Shown here: in pieces, positions 24,548-33,238 of the stretch
Position numbering within the stretch: position 1 is the stretch's first letter
Layout of the letters: every line of letters starts with the position of its first letter
Assembly: GCF_016862455.1 (NCBI RefSeq)
Contig: NZ_BOMZ01000048.1
Coordinates: 97,444 to 161,443, forward strand
Direction of reading: 5' to 3'
Source of the DNA: Actinoplanes utahensis
GTDB lineage: Bacteria; Actinomycetota; Actinomycetes; Mycobacteriales; Micromonosporaceae
DNA length: 64,000 nucleotides
The notes under the pieces: generated by a model
Seen by the model: the letters and a program-made list of their open reading frames with translations, nothing else
Databases searched by the model: none
Told to the model about the DNA's origin: nothing
Program-made: the position numbers and the translations under genes

Positions 24548-24571
24548 ATATGTCGGCACGCTACGTATGGT
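24548..24571 (+). promoter_or_regulatory. PadR promoter with overlapping inverted repeat
   Basis: ATATGT (24548-24553) and ACGTAT (24563-24568) form an inverted repeat with one mismatch across nine bases, a usual PadR operator shape. The right arm overlaps a -10 box TATGGT (24566-24571) that lies seven bases before the ATG at 24579. Confidence 0.45.
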
Positions 24572-24578
24572 CCTCGGC

Positions 24579-24902
24579 ATGCGGGAGACCACCTACTTCA
24601 TCCTGGCCGCACTCCAGGACGAGCCCCGGCACGGATACGCGATCATCCAGCAGGCGTCGGCGCTGTCCGGCGGGCGGATCCGGCTCGCCACCGGCACCCT
24701 CTACACCGCACTCGACCGGCTCACCGGTTCCGGGCACATCCGGGTCGTCGAGGAGCAGATCGTCAACGGCCGGGCCCGCCGCTCCTACGAGCTCACCCGG
24801 GCCGGCCGATCCGCCCTCGAGCAGCACGCCGAGCAGTTGGCCGCCGCCGCCCGCATCGTCACCGAGCGCCGCGTCATCCGGATGGCGGTGCGTCCCGCAT
24901 GA
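24579..24902 (+). CDS. PadR-family transcriptional regulator
   Basis: This 107-residue protein is a minimal (subfamily 2) PadR regulator. It has a winged helix with the typical opening ILAALQDEPRHGYAIIQ, the family box LATGTLYTALDRL at about 38-50, a wing RRSYELTRAG and a short C-terminal dimerisation helix. The downstream membrane gene overlaps by four bases (ATGA), so the regulator probably controls that pair. The ATG at 24579 fits a leaderless message; an in-frame ATG at 24567 lies within the -10 box and is less likely. PadR proteins usually respond to phenolics or drugs, but the ligand here is unknown. Confidence 0.9.
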   Translation: MRETTYFILAALQDEPRHGYAIIQQASALSGGRIRLATGTLYTALDRLTGSGHIRVVEEQIVNGRARRSYELTRAGRSALEQHAEQLAAAARIVTERRVIRMAVRPA

Positions 24903-25765
24903 CGATCTACGCACGGCTGGTCCGTCTCTATCCCGCCGATTCCCCACGTGAGAAGATCCTGGACACCGTGATGCTCGGTTCCGGCCGGTTCTCGGTCCGC
25001 GAGGGCCTCGCTCTGATCATCGGCGCGCTGCGGGCCCGCACCGGCGCCGACGTGCGCCGCAATCCGGGTGAGTTCGCCCGTTCCGCCGTCCGGCTGTCCG
25101 CCCTGGTCCTGCTCGTCTACGCGGCCGCCGTCGACCTGACCGCCGCGCCGGCCCCCGGCGCGCCGGCCCTGTTCGGCAGCCTCGACTTCGTCCAGTACCC
25201 GATCGCCGCCCTCACCGCCCTGGTCCTGCACGTCGTCGCGATCGTCGCGCTGGCCCGCGGCGCCTATCTGACGGCCGCCACCGGCGCCGTCGCCGCCCTG
25301 ATCGCCTCCGTCGTGTCCCAGTCGCGTTCCGGTTCGTCCTGGAGCTACGCCTGGTACTACGACGGGTTCTGGGCCGCCCCGCTGGCGGTGCTGCTGATCC
25401 TTGCGCTGCTCGGCGCGCGCCGCGAGCATTCGTCCCCGGCCGGCTGGCTGCTCGCGATCGTCCCGGCGATCAGTGTCCTCCCGACCGGCGCCGGTCATGT
25501 TCTCGGGCTTGACCTGTTCTACCGGCAGCAGGCCCTCGTCGCGGTGTTCGCGCTGGCTCTGGCGTGGTCGTTCATTGACGCCCGGGTTCCGCTGGCGGTC
25601 GCCGCGGTCGCCGCCGTCGGCATCCTCACCCGCCTGACTCTCGCCATGCTCGACGAGATCCCCGGCGGCGCCGACACCATCCTCTCCGGCATCGCGGTCA
25701 CCGCGATCCCCGCGGTCGCCCTGATCATCGCCGCTGTCCTCAGCCGCCGCCGCGCCGTGATCTGA
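24899..25765 (+). CDS. Polytopic membrane protein coupled to a PadR regulator
   Basis: The 288-residue protein has a cytoplasmic N-terminal segment (about 1-65) beginning MTIYARLVRLYPADSPREK. About seven hydrophobic helices rich in Ala, Val and Leu follow. The opening resembles the N terminus of actinobacterial membrane proteins that follow PadR genes; their function is not established. It starts on the ATGA that ends the PadR gene, so the two are translated together. Many PadR partners are permeases or membrane stress proteins, which makes transport or envelope maintenance a guess only. Confidence 0.8.
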   Translation: MTIYARLVRLYPADSPREKILDTVMLGSGRFSVREGLALIIGALRARTGADVRRNPGEFARSAVRLSALVLLVYAAAVDLTAAPAPGAPALFGSLDFVQYPIAALTALVLHVVAIVALARGAYLTAATGAVAALIASVVSQSRSGSSWSYAWYYDGFWAAPLAVLLILALLGARREHSSPAGWLLAIVPAISVLPTGAGHVLGLDLFYRQQALVAVFALALAWSFIDARVPLAVAAVAAVGILTRLTLAMLDEIPGGADTILSGIAVTAIPAVALIIAAVLSRRRAVI

Positions 25766-25825
25766 TCGGGGGCCCGGATCCGACAACGACTGACCGTGCA
25801 GATCTGGGAACGCTGAGGAGGAGTG

Positions 25826-26359
25826 GTGGCGATAGCGTTCGAGCTGGTGGTGAACTTCGGTGCGAACCACGACGCCGCCGAGCGGGCGCGTGCGGCCGTC
25901 AGCGGTCATCCTCCGCTCCACGTCGGCGATCACCGGATCCCACTCCACGAGCCGCTGCTCATGACGGCTCGCTCCAGCAGCGGCCGCGAGTTCCTCGAGA
26001 TGTCGGTCCTCCCGGTCGGTGTCGGGTCCGGCGTCGCGCCGGACCGCGGCCGGCGGTCGATCCCGCTCACCGGGGAGGAGTTCGGCCTACTGGGCCACGG
26101 CCTCTACGGCCTTCTGCGGCGGTTCACCGGTTACCGGGCGGCCCAGGTCGGATGGAACCCGGAGGACCGTGTCGACCTCGACGAGCTCCGATCCGACTGG
26201 ATGGCGGAGCTGGCCACCGGCCGGATGCCCGGCCTGACGCTGGCGGACGACGTCCACCGGGACCTCCACCGGGACCTCCACGGCTCCGGCTTCACCCGGT
26301 TCGCGCCCGGTCACGTCTGGATCCCCTACCGGGGCGAACAGCCATCGGACCTCGCCTGA
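25826..26359 (+). CDS. Hypothetical protein, 177 aa
   Basis: I do not recognise the family. The sequence is soluble, mixed alpha/beta and rich in Arg, Gly and Leu, with a short direct repeat DVHRDLHRDLHGSG near residue 150. The ribosome site GAGGAGGAG lies just before two adjacent GTG codons; the second (25826) has the better spacing, so I start there. It stands between the PadR pair and a broken gene, with no operon partner. High third-position GC throughout supports coding. Confidence 0.65.
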   Translation: MAIAFELVVNFGANHDAAERARAAVSGHPPLHVGDHRIPLHEPLLMTARSSSGREFLEMSVLPVGVGSGVAPDRGRRSIPLTGEEFGLLGHGLYGLLRRFTGYRAAQVGWNPEDRVDLDELRSDWMAELATGRMPGLTLADDVHRDLHRDLHGSGFTRFAPGHVWIPYRGEQPSDLA

Positions 26360-26609
26360 CATCGTTACGGCGGTTGTCCGCCTCCGGTCCGCGGCGCTTC
26401 TCTCACCCCATGCTTCGGTACGGGCCACGCAGCGTCCCGTGCCTCGCGGCGGCCACGGCAGGCGTCCCCTTCCGACCGTCCCCGGGTGCGGGTCATGCAT
26501 GCCCGCCCCGGTCACCCCCGGCCGTGACAGCCAGCCGGACAAAACCGAGTGGGGCCATATGGTCCGGCGGGCACCGCAGTCGTTGCGGCCGGCCCGCTAC
26601 GATGCGGCG

Positions 26610-26941
26610 GTGGACCGGATCGAAGTCACCGAAGCGGGCATCACAGTGACGAGTGTCCAGGAACCGGTGTCTGGGTCTTCGGCAAGGAGATGAGGCCGGG
26701 ATACACCCATGTCTCCGAGTTGCCGTGGGACGAGATCTCCTCGGTGTTCATCCAGGTGCTCGAGATGCCGGACGGTCGTCACTGGAGCACCCTCGTGGTG
26801 GATCTGACCTGGGGTGAGTTCTACGAGATCGCCGACGACTCCGAGGGATACGCGGACGTGGTCCGGGAGTTGTGCCGTCTGCCGGGTCGTCCCGTTCCCG
26901 AACCGGCGACCGAGGCGGAGATCTGGCCGGCCGACGAGTAA
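26610..26941 (+). pseudogene. Frameshifted small gene (unknown family)
   Basis: Two overlapping frames together make one sensible protein. The first reads VDRIEVTEAGITVTS and then runs to a stop at 26693. The second, from about 26662 on, reads GVWVFGKEMRPGYTHVSEL and continues to 26941 with good codon usage. A single-base indel near 26655-26670 would join them into a protein of about 110 residues. An intact but shorter product could start at the ATG at 26690 (83 aa), although its AAGGAG touches the start codon with no spacing. Either the gene is broken or the base sequence has an error here. Confidence 0.5.
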
Positions 26942-27162
26942 GCGGGCCGCCTGCTGGGAGGCTTCGCGGCTGCCGTGCCGACTCCCGCATCGCCGACGGG
27001 TCCCATCGTGCCGCGGGAGCGGAGTCGACGTCACGCCGTGGCCCGCCAGGCACTTCAACGGGCGGATCCACGACCTGCCGGTGACGCGCATCGACTGATC
27101 GGTTGACGAGGGTCCCGGCGGCGGTCGATTCGCCGCGGCCGGGCGGGCCACACGCTGGAACC

Positions 27163-28284
27163 ATGACAGCCACCGGATCCATCAGCCTGCGGGACCGGGC
27201 GCTCGCCCCGGATCTGGCCCGCGGCCTGATGCTCGCCCTGATCGCCCTCGCCAACTCGGTCCTCTACCTCTACGGCCGGCCCTACGGGGTACGGCAGCAC
27301 ATCGTCGAGAACGGCCTGCCGGACCGGATCGTCAGCGTGCTCACCGTGACCCTCGTCGACGCCCGCGCGTACCCGCTGTTCGCCGCCCTCTACGCGTACG
27401 GCGTCTTCCAGATCCTGCAACGCCACCACGACAAGTCCGTGATCAAACGGCGCAGCCTCTGGCTGATCGTGTTCGGGTTCCTGCACGCCGTGCTGCTGTT
27501 CCCCGGCGACATCCTCGGCCTGTACGGGCTCGTCGGCTTCCTGCTGCTCGCCGTGACCCGGGCCGGTGACCGGCGGCTGCTCGTCCTCGCCGGAGCGTGG
27601 CTGGTCGTGGTGGCCGTGCTGCAGGGGGCGGCGTATTCGATGCCGTCCACCGGGGAGCGGACGTTCTTCTGGTCGTTCGAGACCGCCGAACCGATCGCCG
27701 CGTTGATCCTGCGCCCCGTCGAGTGGTTGATCACCCCGTTCGGTGTGGCGGGCGTGGGCAGCGCCGTCCTGGTCGGAACGTGGGCGGCCCGGCGCGGCAT
27801 CCTCACGGACCCGGCGGCGCACCGGACGCTGCTGGTCCGTACCGCGGTGATCGGTCTCGCCGTCGCCGTCGCCGGTGGCCTGCCGATCGGGCTGGCCGTG
27901 GGGCACTTCTGGCACACGGACGCGCTCTGGGCTCTCAATTCCCTGCACGCGGTCACCGGGGTCGCCGGTGGGCTCGGCTACGCGGCGCTGATCGGCCTGA
28001 TCGCGATCCGTTCGCGCCGCGGCCGGATCGTGCGGGCGCTGGCCACCGCCGGCCAGCGGTCGCTCAGCCTGTACCTGTTCCAATCGGTGGGTTTCGTGCT
28101 GGTGCTGACACCGTTGCCGTACAGCCTCGGGCTGGGGGACACCCTCGGCGCCGCCGGGGTCGCCGCGTTCGCCCTGCTCACCTGGCTGGTCTCGGTGCTG
28201 CTGGCACCCCTGACGCGGCGCGGTCCGGCGGAGGTGCTGCTGCGCCGGCTGACGTACCGTTCGACGAGTGACGTCCGTGGATGA
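27163..28284 (+). CDS. DUF418 family membrane protein
   Basis: The 373-residue protein has about nine to ten transmembrane helices. It shows the DUF418 layout: an N-terminal RDRALAPDLARGLMLALIALAN stretch that opens helix 1, and a C-terminal domain containing GQRSLSLYLFQS followed by a Trp/Leu-rich helix. DUF418 proteins are polytopic membrane proteins of unknown function, some linked to acyltransferase-like or transport roles. Its last 17 bases overlap the start of the sensor kinase gene, so it forms an operon with the following kinase and response regulator and may be the membrane partner they serve. Confidence 0.85.
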   Translation: MTATGSISLRDRALAPDLARGLMLALIALANSVLYLYGRPYGVRQHIVENGLPDRIVSVLTVTLVDARAYPLFAALYAYGVFQILQRHHDKSVIKRRSLWLIVFGFLHAVLLFPGDILGLYGLVGFLLLAVTRAGDRRLLVLAGAWLVVVAVLQGAAYSMPSTGERTFFWSFETAEPIAALILRPVEWLITPFGVAGVGSAVLVGTWAARRGILTDPAAHRTLLVRTAVIGLAVAVAGGLPIGLAVGHFWHTDALWALNSLHAVTGVAGGLGYAALIGLIAIRSRRGRIVRALATAGQRSLSLYLFQSVGFVLVLTPLPYSLGLGDTLGAAGVAAFALLTWLVSVLLAPLTRRGPAEVLLRRLTYRSTSDVRG

Positions 28285-29419
28285 GCAGCGGGAGCGGCGA
28301 TGGAACCGGGCGTGGGCGCTGGCCCCGTACGGTCTCCTCGCCCTCGCCTGTCTGGTCTTCCTGGTCTCCGGCCGTGCCGACGCGCTGACCCTGGTCGTCG
28401 CCGGCGGCCTCGCGGTCCTGCACTGGTGGTTCATCGTCGCCCATCCGGGCTGGTGGGAGCGCCGCTCCTGGTGGAACGCCGGCTACTTCGCCGCCGTCCT
28501 CACCCTCACGGCCGTCCTCCTGCACCGCGACGCCGCGTTCCAGATCTTCGTCCCGGCCTGCTACCTGATCGCCTTCCTGGCACTGCCCGGCTGGTGGGCC
28601 TACCCGGGCGTGTTCGCCGCGAACCTGCCGACCCTGGCGGTGACCGGCCCGGACGCAGGCTCGCTACTGATCAGCTTCGGGGTGGCGACGCCGCTCGCGG
28701 CACTGTTCGGCGGCATGGTCCGCACCATGGAGCGGGAGGCGATCCGGCGGCGCGAGGTCAACAGCGAACTGGTCGCGATGACCGTCGAGAACGCCCGGCT
28801 GGCCCGGGAGGCCGGCGTCGCCGGGGAACGCGCCCGGCTGGCCCGCGAGATCCACGACACCGTCGCGCAGGGCCTCACCGGTATCGTCACCCAGCTCGAA
28901 GCCCTCGAGACGACACCCTCCGACTCCGACCGGCGGCGCCTGGACACCGCCCGTGCGCTGGCCCGGACCAGCCTTCAGGAGGTGCGGCGGTCCATCGACG
29001 CGCTGCGGCCGGGGCCGCTGCGCGATGTGCGGCTCGGCGAGGCGATCGGCCACACGGTCCAGACCTGGAGTGATCAGTACGGAGTGAGCGCCACCTTCAC
29101 CGTCACCGGCACCCCGTCGCCGCTGCACTCCGCATGCGAGGTGACCCTGCTGCGTGCCGCGCAGGAAGCCCTGTCGAACGTGGGCCGGCACGCCTCCGCG
29201 GGACGGGTGCACGTCACCCTGTCGTACATGGAGGACGTGATCGCCCTGGACGTGCACGACGACGGCATCGGCTTCTCGCCGGCCGACGCCCGCGGCTTCG
29301 GCCTGACCGCGCTGCGGCAGCGGGCCGGCGCGCTCGCCGGTTCGGTGGAGATCGAGTCCAGGCCCGGTGCCGGGACCACGGTCAGTGTGACCGTGCCGCT
29401 GATCGAGGCGCGACGATGA
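28268..29419 (+). CDS. Sensor histidine kinase, NarL/DesK type (HisKA_3)
   Basis: The 383-residue protein has five to six N-terminal membrane helices (about 15-160), a coiled linker and a HisKA_3 dimerisation helix with the phospho-accepting His in LAREIHDTVAQGLTG (about residue 197). It ends in an HATPase domain with the N box (AAQEALSNVGRHA) and G box (DDGIGF, RGFGLTALRQRAG). It phosphorylates the response regulator whose gene overlaps its stop codon. The sensed signal is probably felt within the membrane, as no large outer domain exists. The GTG at 28268 lies inside the DUF418 gene's end; a GTG three codons later is equally possible. Confidence 0.92.
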   Translation: MTSVDEQRERRWNRAWALAPYGLLALACLVFLVSGRADALTLVVAGGLAVLHWWFIVAHPGWWERRSWWNAGYFAAVLTLTAVLLHRDAAFQIFVPACYLIAFLALPGWWAYPGVFAANLPTLAVTGPDAGSLLISFGVATPLAALFGGMVRTMEREAIRRREVNSELVAMTVENARLAREAGVAGERARLAREIHDTVAQGLTGIVTQLEALETTPSDSDRRRLDTARALARTSLQEVRRSIDALRPGPLRDVRLGEAIGHTVQTWSDQYGVSATFTVTGTPSPLHSACEVTLLRAAQEALSNVGRHASAGRVHVTLSYMEDVIALDVHDDGIGFSPADARGFGLTALRQRAGALAGSVEIESRPGAGTTVSVTVPLIEARR

Positions 29420-30045
29420 CACTGCGCCTGCTCGTCGTCGACGATCACCCGGTGGTGCGGGACGGGTTGCGGGGCATGCTCGGCACCCAGCCCGACTTCG
29501 AGGTGACCGGCGAGGCCGCCGGCGGCGCCGAGGCGCTGACCCTGGCCGAGGCGCTGCGCCCGGACGTGATCCTGACCGACCTGCGGATGCCCGAGCCCAG
29601 CGGCGGCACGCTGATCCGCCTGCTGCTGGAACGCGTCCCGGACACCCGGATCCTGGTGCTGACCACCCACGACACCGACTCCGACGTGCTGCCGGCGATC
29701 GAGGCTGGCGCGATCGGTTACCTGATCAAGGACGCCCCGCGCGAGGACCTGTTCCGGGCCGTCCGGGCCGCCGCCCGCGGCGAGACCGTGCTGTCCCCGT
29801 CGGTGGCCGCGCTGCTGCTGGCCCGGGTGCGCCCGCAGTGGTCCGCGCCGCGGGCGCTGCTCAGCGCCCGGGAACACGAGGTTCTCACCCTGATCGCCGA
29901 GGGCCGCACGAACCGGGAGGCGGCCGCCGCGCTGTTCCTCAGCGAGGCCACGGTCAAGACGCACCTGCTGCACATCTACGCCAAGCTGGAGGTCCCCGAC
30001 CGGGCGTCGGCGGTCGCCGCCGCCCACCGCCGCGGCATCCTCTGA
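29416..30045 (+). CDS. Response regulator, NarL/FixJ family
   Basis: The 209-residue protein has a receiver domain (acidic pair in VVDDHP, phospho-acceptor Asp in LTDLRMPEP at about residue 55, and Lys in YLIKDAP) and a LuxR-type helix-turn-helix near 145-205 (LSAREHEVLTLIAEG, EATVKTHLLHIYAKL). It pairs with the kinase gene just upstream (ATGA overlap). The target promoter is not evident; the DUF418-kinase-regulator operon itself is the first candidate. The operon ends here, and the next 170 bases look like a gene fragment. Confidence 0.93.
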   Translation: MTLRLLVVDDHPVVRDGLRGMLGTQPDFEVTGEAAGGAEALTLAEALRPDVILTDLRMPEPSGGTLIRLLLERVPDTRILVLTTHDTDSDVLPAIEAGAIGYLIKDAPREDLFRAVRAAARGETVLSPSVAALLLARVRPQWSAPRALLSAREHEVLTLIAEGRTNREAAAALFLSEATVKTHLLHIYAKLEVPDRASAVAAAHRRGIL

Positions 30046-30048
30046 AAT

Positions 30049-30381
30049 TTGTCGTACCCGGGCCATGCGATCGTCTGCTCGGCGGACTTCTACGGCGGCC
30101 CGGAGGACGACTACATCGAGGACGGCGAGGCCGTTGCCAACTGGATGGTTTGGCCCTTTTGTTGGCCCAACAGATCACCAGAGATTCCCCATGCTTGCGC
30201 ACATCGACCCCTACGGAAAACGATCGTCAACCGGAGGCAGATGTCAGCGATGCTTGAGGAGCTGGCAACGATCCAGCCCGAACTTGACGACTTGGCGCAG
30301 AGTACCGCCCGCGCGTTGGGCGTCCTTATAGCGGCCTACGGCGATCGGCCTCATCGTCACCTCTGGTTCATCGGCGACTGA
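30049..30381 (+). pseudogene. Gene fragments at a lower-GC junction
   Basis: The first 35 codons read well (GHAIVCSADFYGGPEDDYIE and on to ANWMVWPF) with high-GC third positions. The frame then passes into AT-richer sequence without family character. A separate small frame at 30241-30381 (46 aa, opening MSAMLEELATIQPELDDLAQ) has GGAGG before its ATG and could be expressed. On the other strand, 30368 to about 30520 keeps a frame ending PKGVRFDAFWTKTKKSRP. The stretch up to 30551 looks like a rearranged junction of partial genes. None can be named. Confidence 0.35.
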
Positions 30382-30551
30382 ACAGCAATGGTCGAGACTT
30401 TTTCGTCTTGGTCCAGAAGGCGTCAAAGCGAACTCCCTTCGGCACGACCAGACGCCGGCCTGTCACCGCCGACCACCGGTCGGGACGGCGGCGGCCGGCC
30501 CGAGTGCGGACAGCGGCATTTGCGGATATTCGAGGCCATACGCTGACGGCC

Positions 30552-31349
30552 TTAGCCTGCGCCACCGGTAAGGCTGGCGGTGTGGGCGATGATCCATGCG
30601 GCGTCCCGCTGATAGAGGTCGACATGGCTGCGGAGGTCCTCGTGGCCGGCGTCGGCGCGGGCTTGAGTGAAATGGGCCAGGTCATACAGGCGCTGCACGG
30701 TGGCGGGAAGCACGGCTGCCGTGTCCAATTCCTGGCCGAGGTAGCGGCTGTAGGTGTCACAGAGCAGACGCAGGCGTCGGGCTCGCTCGTCCACCTCACT
30801 GTCCAGGCCGTCACCGTTTGCCGGATCGGTCAAGGGCACCAAACGGTAGGCGAGGTAGGCCAGATCCCACACTCGTGGGCCAGGAGAGGCGGTGTCCCAG
30901 TCGATGACCCCGGTGAGCCGTCCATCGGCGAAGACCATGTTGTAGGGGGCGAAGTCGTTGTGGCAGATGACCTCGACCGGTTGGTGCGCAGAGATCTGCC
31001 AGCTCGCGTTCGTGGTGTCGAAGCCGGTGCTGGCCGCGTGCAGCTGGGCCAGGTGCCGGGCTGCGTCGGTCAGAACGTCTTCGTTCCAGATCCAGTCCGG
31101 CAACGGGTACTGCGGCACTTCGCCGGCCAGGTAAGACACGCTGTCGCGTCCGTCCTGATCGCGCCCGAGGGGCTCGGGTACCCAGTCCAGGCCATGCTGT
31201 CTCAGGTGCCGCAGGAGTCGTTGAATCGTCGGGCTCCAGGCACCGGAACGGCGGCGGACGCTGACGCCTACGCGTACGGCTCCACCCATGCTGCCCCCTG
31301 GCAGTACTTCCTCCTGCTCGATCGCTGCACCGGCATCGTGATCACTCAT
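30552..31349 (-). CDS. Aminoglycoside phosphotransferase (APH)-like kinase
   Basis: This protein of about 265 residues has the APH/choline-kinase fold. Visible are the catalytic loop VICHNDFAPYNMVF (catalytic Asp in HND), the metal-binding Asp in GVIDWDTASPGP, and an N-terminal lobe with GGSMGGAVRVG at the nucleotide loop position. Such enzymes phosphorylate small alcohols, sugars or antibiotics; many are not resistance genes. The ATG at 31349 is chosen by domain position. A GTG at 31403 with GAGGA seven bases upstream would add 18 residues. It lies alone between a rearranged stretch and the divergent NADAR gene. Confidence 0.85.
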   Translation of the reverse strand: MSDHDAGAAIEQEEVLPGGSMGGAVRVGVSVRRRSGAWSPTIQRLLRHLRQHGLDWVPEPLGRDQDGRDSVSYLAGEVPQYPLPDWIWNEDVLTDAARHLAQLHAASTGFDTTNASWQISAHQPVEVICHNDFAPYNMVFADGRLTGVIDWDTASPGPRVWDLAYLAYRLVPLTDPANGDGLDSEVDERARRLRLLCDTYSRYLGQELDTAAVLPATVQRLYDLAHFTQARADAGHEDLRSHVDLYQRDAAWIIAHTASLTGGAG

Positions 31350-31623
31350 GGACAGCATTCTGAGTGGAGTGACGGCGTACGGAACACCGACTTTTCCGTC
31401 CACGGCAACATCCTCGATTCGGCAAGAGAATGCTGTTGGAGGATCGCTATCCGTTTCGTTGGGTGTGGCTGTGCAATACGATGTGACGTCCGTCGGTCAG
31501 CGGGTACGGACGGTGCCGGGCGCGATCACACCTGCGGATGCAGTTGGCCTGGTGGCGAAATCGGTTGCCGCGTCGTCGATGTGTGGCACCGTGTGAATCT
31601 CCACTTCCTACCGCGAGGCCACG

Positions 31624-32097
31624 GTGACGATCTACTTCTACGGGGCCGACGAGGTTCCGTACGGCTGCTTCTCCAACTTCTCCTCGCACGGTTTCGACCT
31701 CGACGGGCGCTGGTGGCCGACGTCCGAGCACTACTTTCAGGCTCAGAAGTTCGCCGGCACCCGCCACGCCGAACTGATCCGCCGGGCGGCCGGCCCGCTG
31801 CGCGCCGCCGAACTGGGCCGTGACCGGTCCAAGCCGCTGCGCCGTGACTGGGAGCGGGTCAAGGACGATGTGATGCGCCGGGCCGTGGCGGCCAAGTTCG
31901 CCGCTCACGCCGACATCCGGGCCGTCCTGCTGGACACGGGCGACGCCGAGATCGTCGAGGACACCGGCGCCGACCACTACTGGGGTCGAGGCCGGACCGG
32001 CACCGGCAAGAACATGCTCGGCCGAATTCTGATGCGCACCCGCACCCTGCTGCGCGCCGACGTGGGGGGCGGTCACCCGTCTTCGCGCCGCTCGTGA
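31624..32097 (+). CDS. NADAR (YbiA-like) domain protein
   Basis: The 157-residue protein is a single NADAR domain: an FYGADEVPYGCFSNFSSHGF opening, the WPTSEHYFQAQKF signature at about 36-48, and the closing DHYWGRGRTGTGKNMLGRIL. YbiA-type enzymes cleave N-glycosidic bonds of riboflavin-pathway intermediates. Other NADAR proteins remove ADP-ribose from modified guanine and travel with DNA ADP-ribosyl-transferase toxins. No such toxin or flavin gene is seen nearby, so the substrate is open. Translation starts at a GTG. A hairpin terminator follows the stop by one base. Confidence 0.9.
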   Translation: MTIYFYGADEVPYGCFSNFSSHGFDLDGRWWPTSEHYFQAQKFAGTRHAELIRRAAGPLRAAELGRDRSKPLRRDWERVKDDVMRRAVAAKFAAHADIRAVLLDTGDAEIVEDTGADHYWGRGRTGTGKNMLGRILMRTRTLLRADVGGGHPSSRRS

Positions 32098-32098
32098 C

Positions 32099-32131
32099 CC
32101 GGCGGATCCGGCCTGAGAGCCGGCCCGCCGG
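32099..32131 (+). terminator. Hairpin terminator after the NADAR gene
   Basis: CCGGCGG (32099-32105) pairs with CCGCCGG (32125-32131), and inside it CCGGC (32108-32112) pairs with GCCGG (32119-32123), leaving a six-base loop and a small bulge. There is no T-run. It separates the NADAR gene from the convergent gene ending at 32177. Confidence 0.5.
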
Positions 32132-32176
32132 ATGGTGGCGGGCGGAATTCACCGCCACCATCGGTGGGACTCCGCG

Positions 32177-33238
32177 CTATCTGTTCGGGCTGTCGCAGCC
32201 GAGCGCGCCCTGGTAGCCGTTGTCCACGTCGCCGGACGCCACCTGTGCGGCGACCTCACGCAGAACCTTCGGCCAGGCCCCCTGAGCCTCCATCTCCTCG
32301 AGCACCCGCCACCGCGTGCTGCTGCGCAACGCCTCCGCCGCCCGGCCGGTCGCCGCCGCGTCGCCGGCCTTGTCCGCGCGGATCCACTCGCCGATCCACG
32401 CGCACGTCACCCGCCCGGTCACCTCGGCGCCGAACTGGTACGCGTCGTTGGCGCCGTCGACCCGCACGGCCGCGACGTCGAAGCCCGGCGGGATCGGCAC
32501 GTCGGTGAGCACCTTCCGTACCTGCTCGCGTACCTCGCTCGGGGTGACGACCTCGGGCGGCATGGCGGCCAGGAACGCCGCCGCGTCGACCCGCTCGACC
32601 TTCTTCAGCAGTGCCTCCACGCCGGCCCGGGTCCAGCCGGAACCGGTGCGGATCTCGACGTACGCCCCGTCCCGCGGCTGGACCAGCACCCCGAACTCGC
32701 TCGCGCCGTACGACAGGATGTGCGCGGGCGTGCCGGCCACCGTGGTCGCCGACGGCTTCCCGTCACGGGCCCGCTTGTCGTAGAAGGAGCGGTACCGCTC
32801 CTCCGGATACCAGTTCATCTCGATCTGGCGGTTGCCGTCGACGAACTCGATGGTTCCGGTCTGCGCGGCGAACCCGTACACCGTGGTGATCTTCCAACCC
32901 GGCTCGCCGATCAGCAGCCGCGGCAGCTTCTCCGCCGCCATCAGGTCGAACTGGTAGTCGCCGGAGTGCGCGCTGGGCAGCGCCGTCGACGGAGCCGGGT
33001 TCTCCCGGCCGCGGTCACCGAGCAGGGTGGTGGCCCCGATGACCCCGGTGACGACAGCGGCCGCCGCGACGGCTCCGGCGAAACGACGGGCGAAACCCTT
33101 CTTCGGTACGGGTACGAGCACCGGCGTGGACATGATCTCCTCCAGGAGCGTCTGCTCCGCCCCGCCGAGGCGCTCGATCAGATCGGTCCGGTACGGGTCG
33201 GCGTCGTGAACCATCCGGTCCAGCTCTTCGTCACTCAT
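32177..33238 (-). CDS. Membrane-anchored partner of the ECF sigma factor (putative anti-sigma or regulator)
   Basis: The 353-residue protein has a cytoplasmic N terminus of about 50 residues with DEELDRMVHDADPYR, one membrane helix (about 53-72) and an outer domain of about 270 residues. No zinc anti-sigma HxxxCxxC motif is present. Its ATG overlaps the stop of the ECF sigma gene (ATGA), the usual place for an anti-sigma factor, and the DADPYR opening recurs in actinobacterial proteins paired with ECF sigmas. The outer domain is of unknown fold. I infer that it tethers or tunes the sigma factor; direct evidence is only the coupling and topology. Confidence 0.75.
   Translation of the reverse strand: MSDEELDRMVHDADPYRTDLIERLGGAEQTLLEEIMSTPVLVPVPKKGFARRFAGAVAAAAVVTGVIGATTLLGDRGRENPAPSTALPSAHSGDYQFDLMAAEKLPRLLIGEPGWKITTVYGFAAQTGTIEFVDGNRQIEMNWYPEERYRSFYDKRARDGKPSATTVAGTPAHILSYGASEFGVLVQPRDGAYVEIRTGSGWTRAGVEALLKKVERVDAAAFLAAMPPEVVTPSEVREQVRKVLTDVPIPPGFDVAAVRVDGANDAYQFGAEVTGRVTCAWIGEWIRADKAGDAAATGRAAEALRSSTRWRVLEEMEAQGAWPKVLREVAAQVASGDVDNGYQGALGCDSPNR

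Noticed and set aside
31487..31512. CGTCCGT/ACGGACG inverted repeat before the NADAR gene
   Set aside because: A 7-bp stem with a 12-base loop is expected by chance in such GC-rich DNA, and it has no promoter context.
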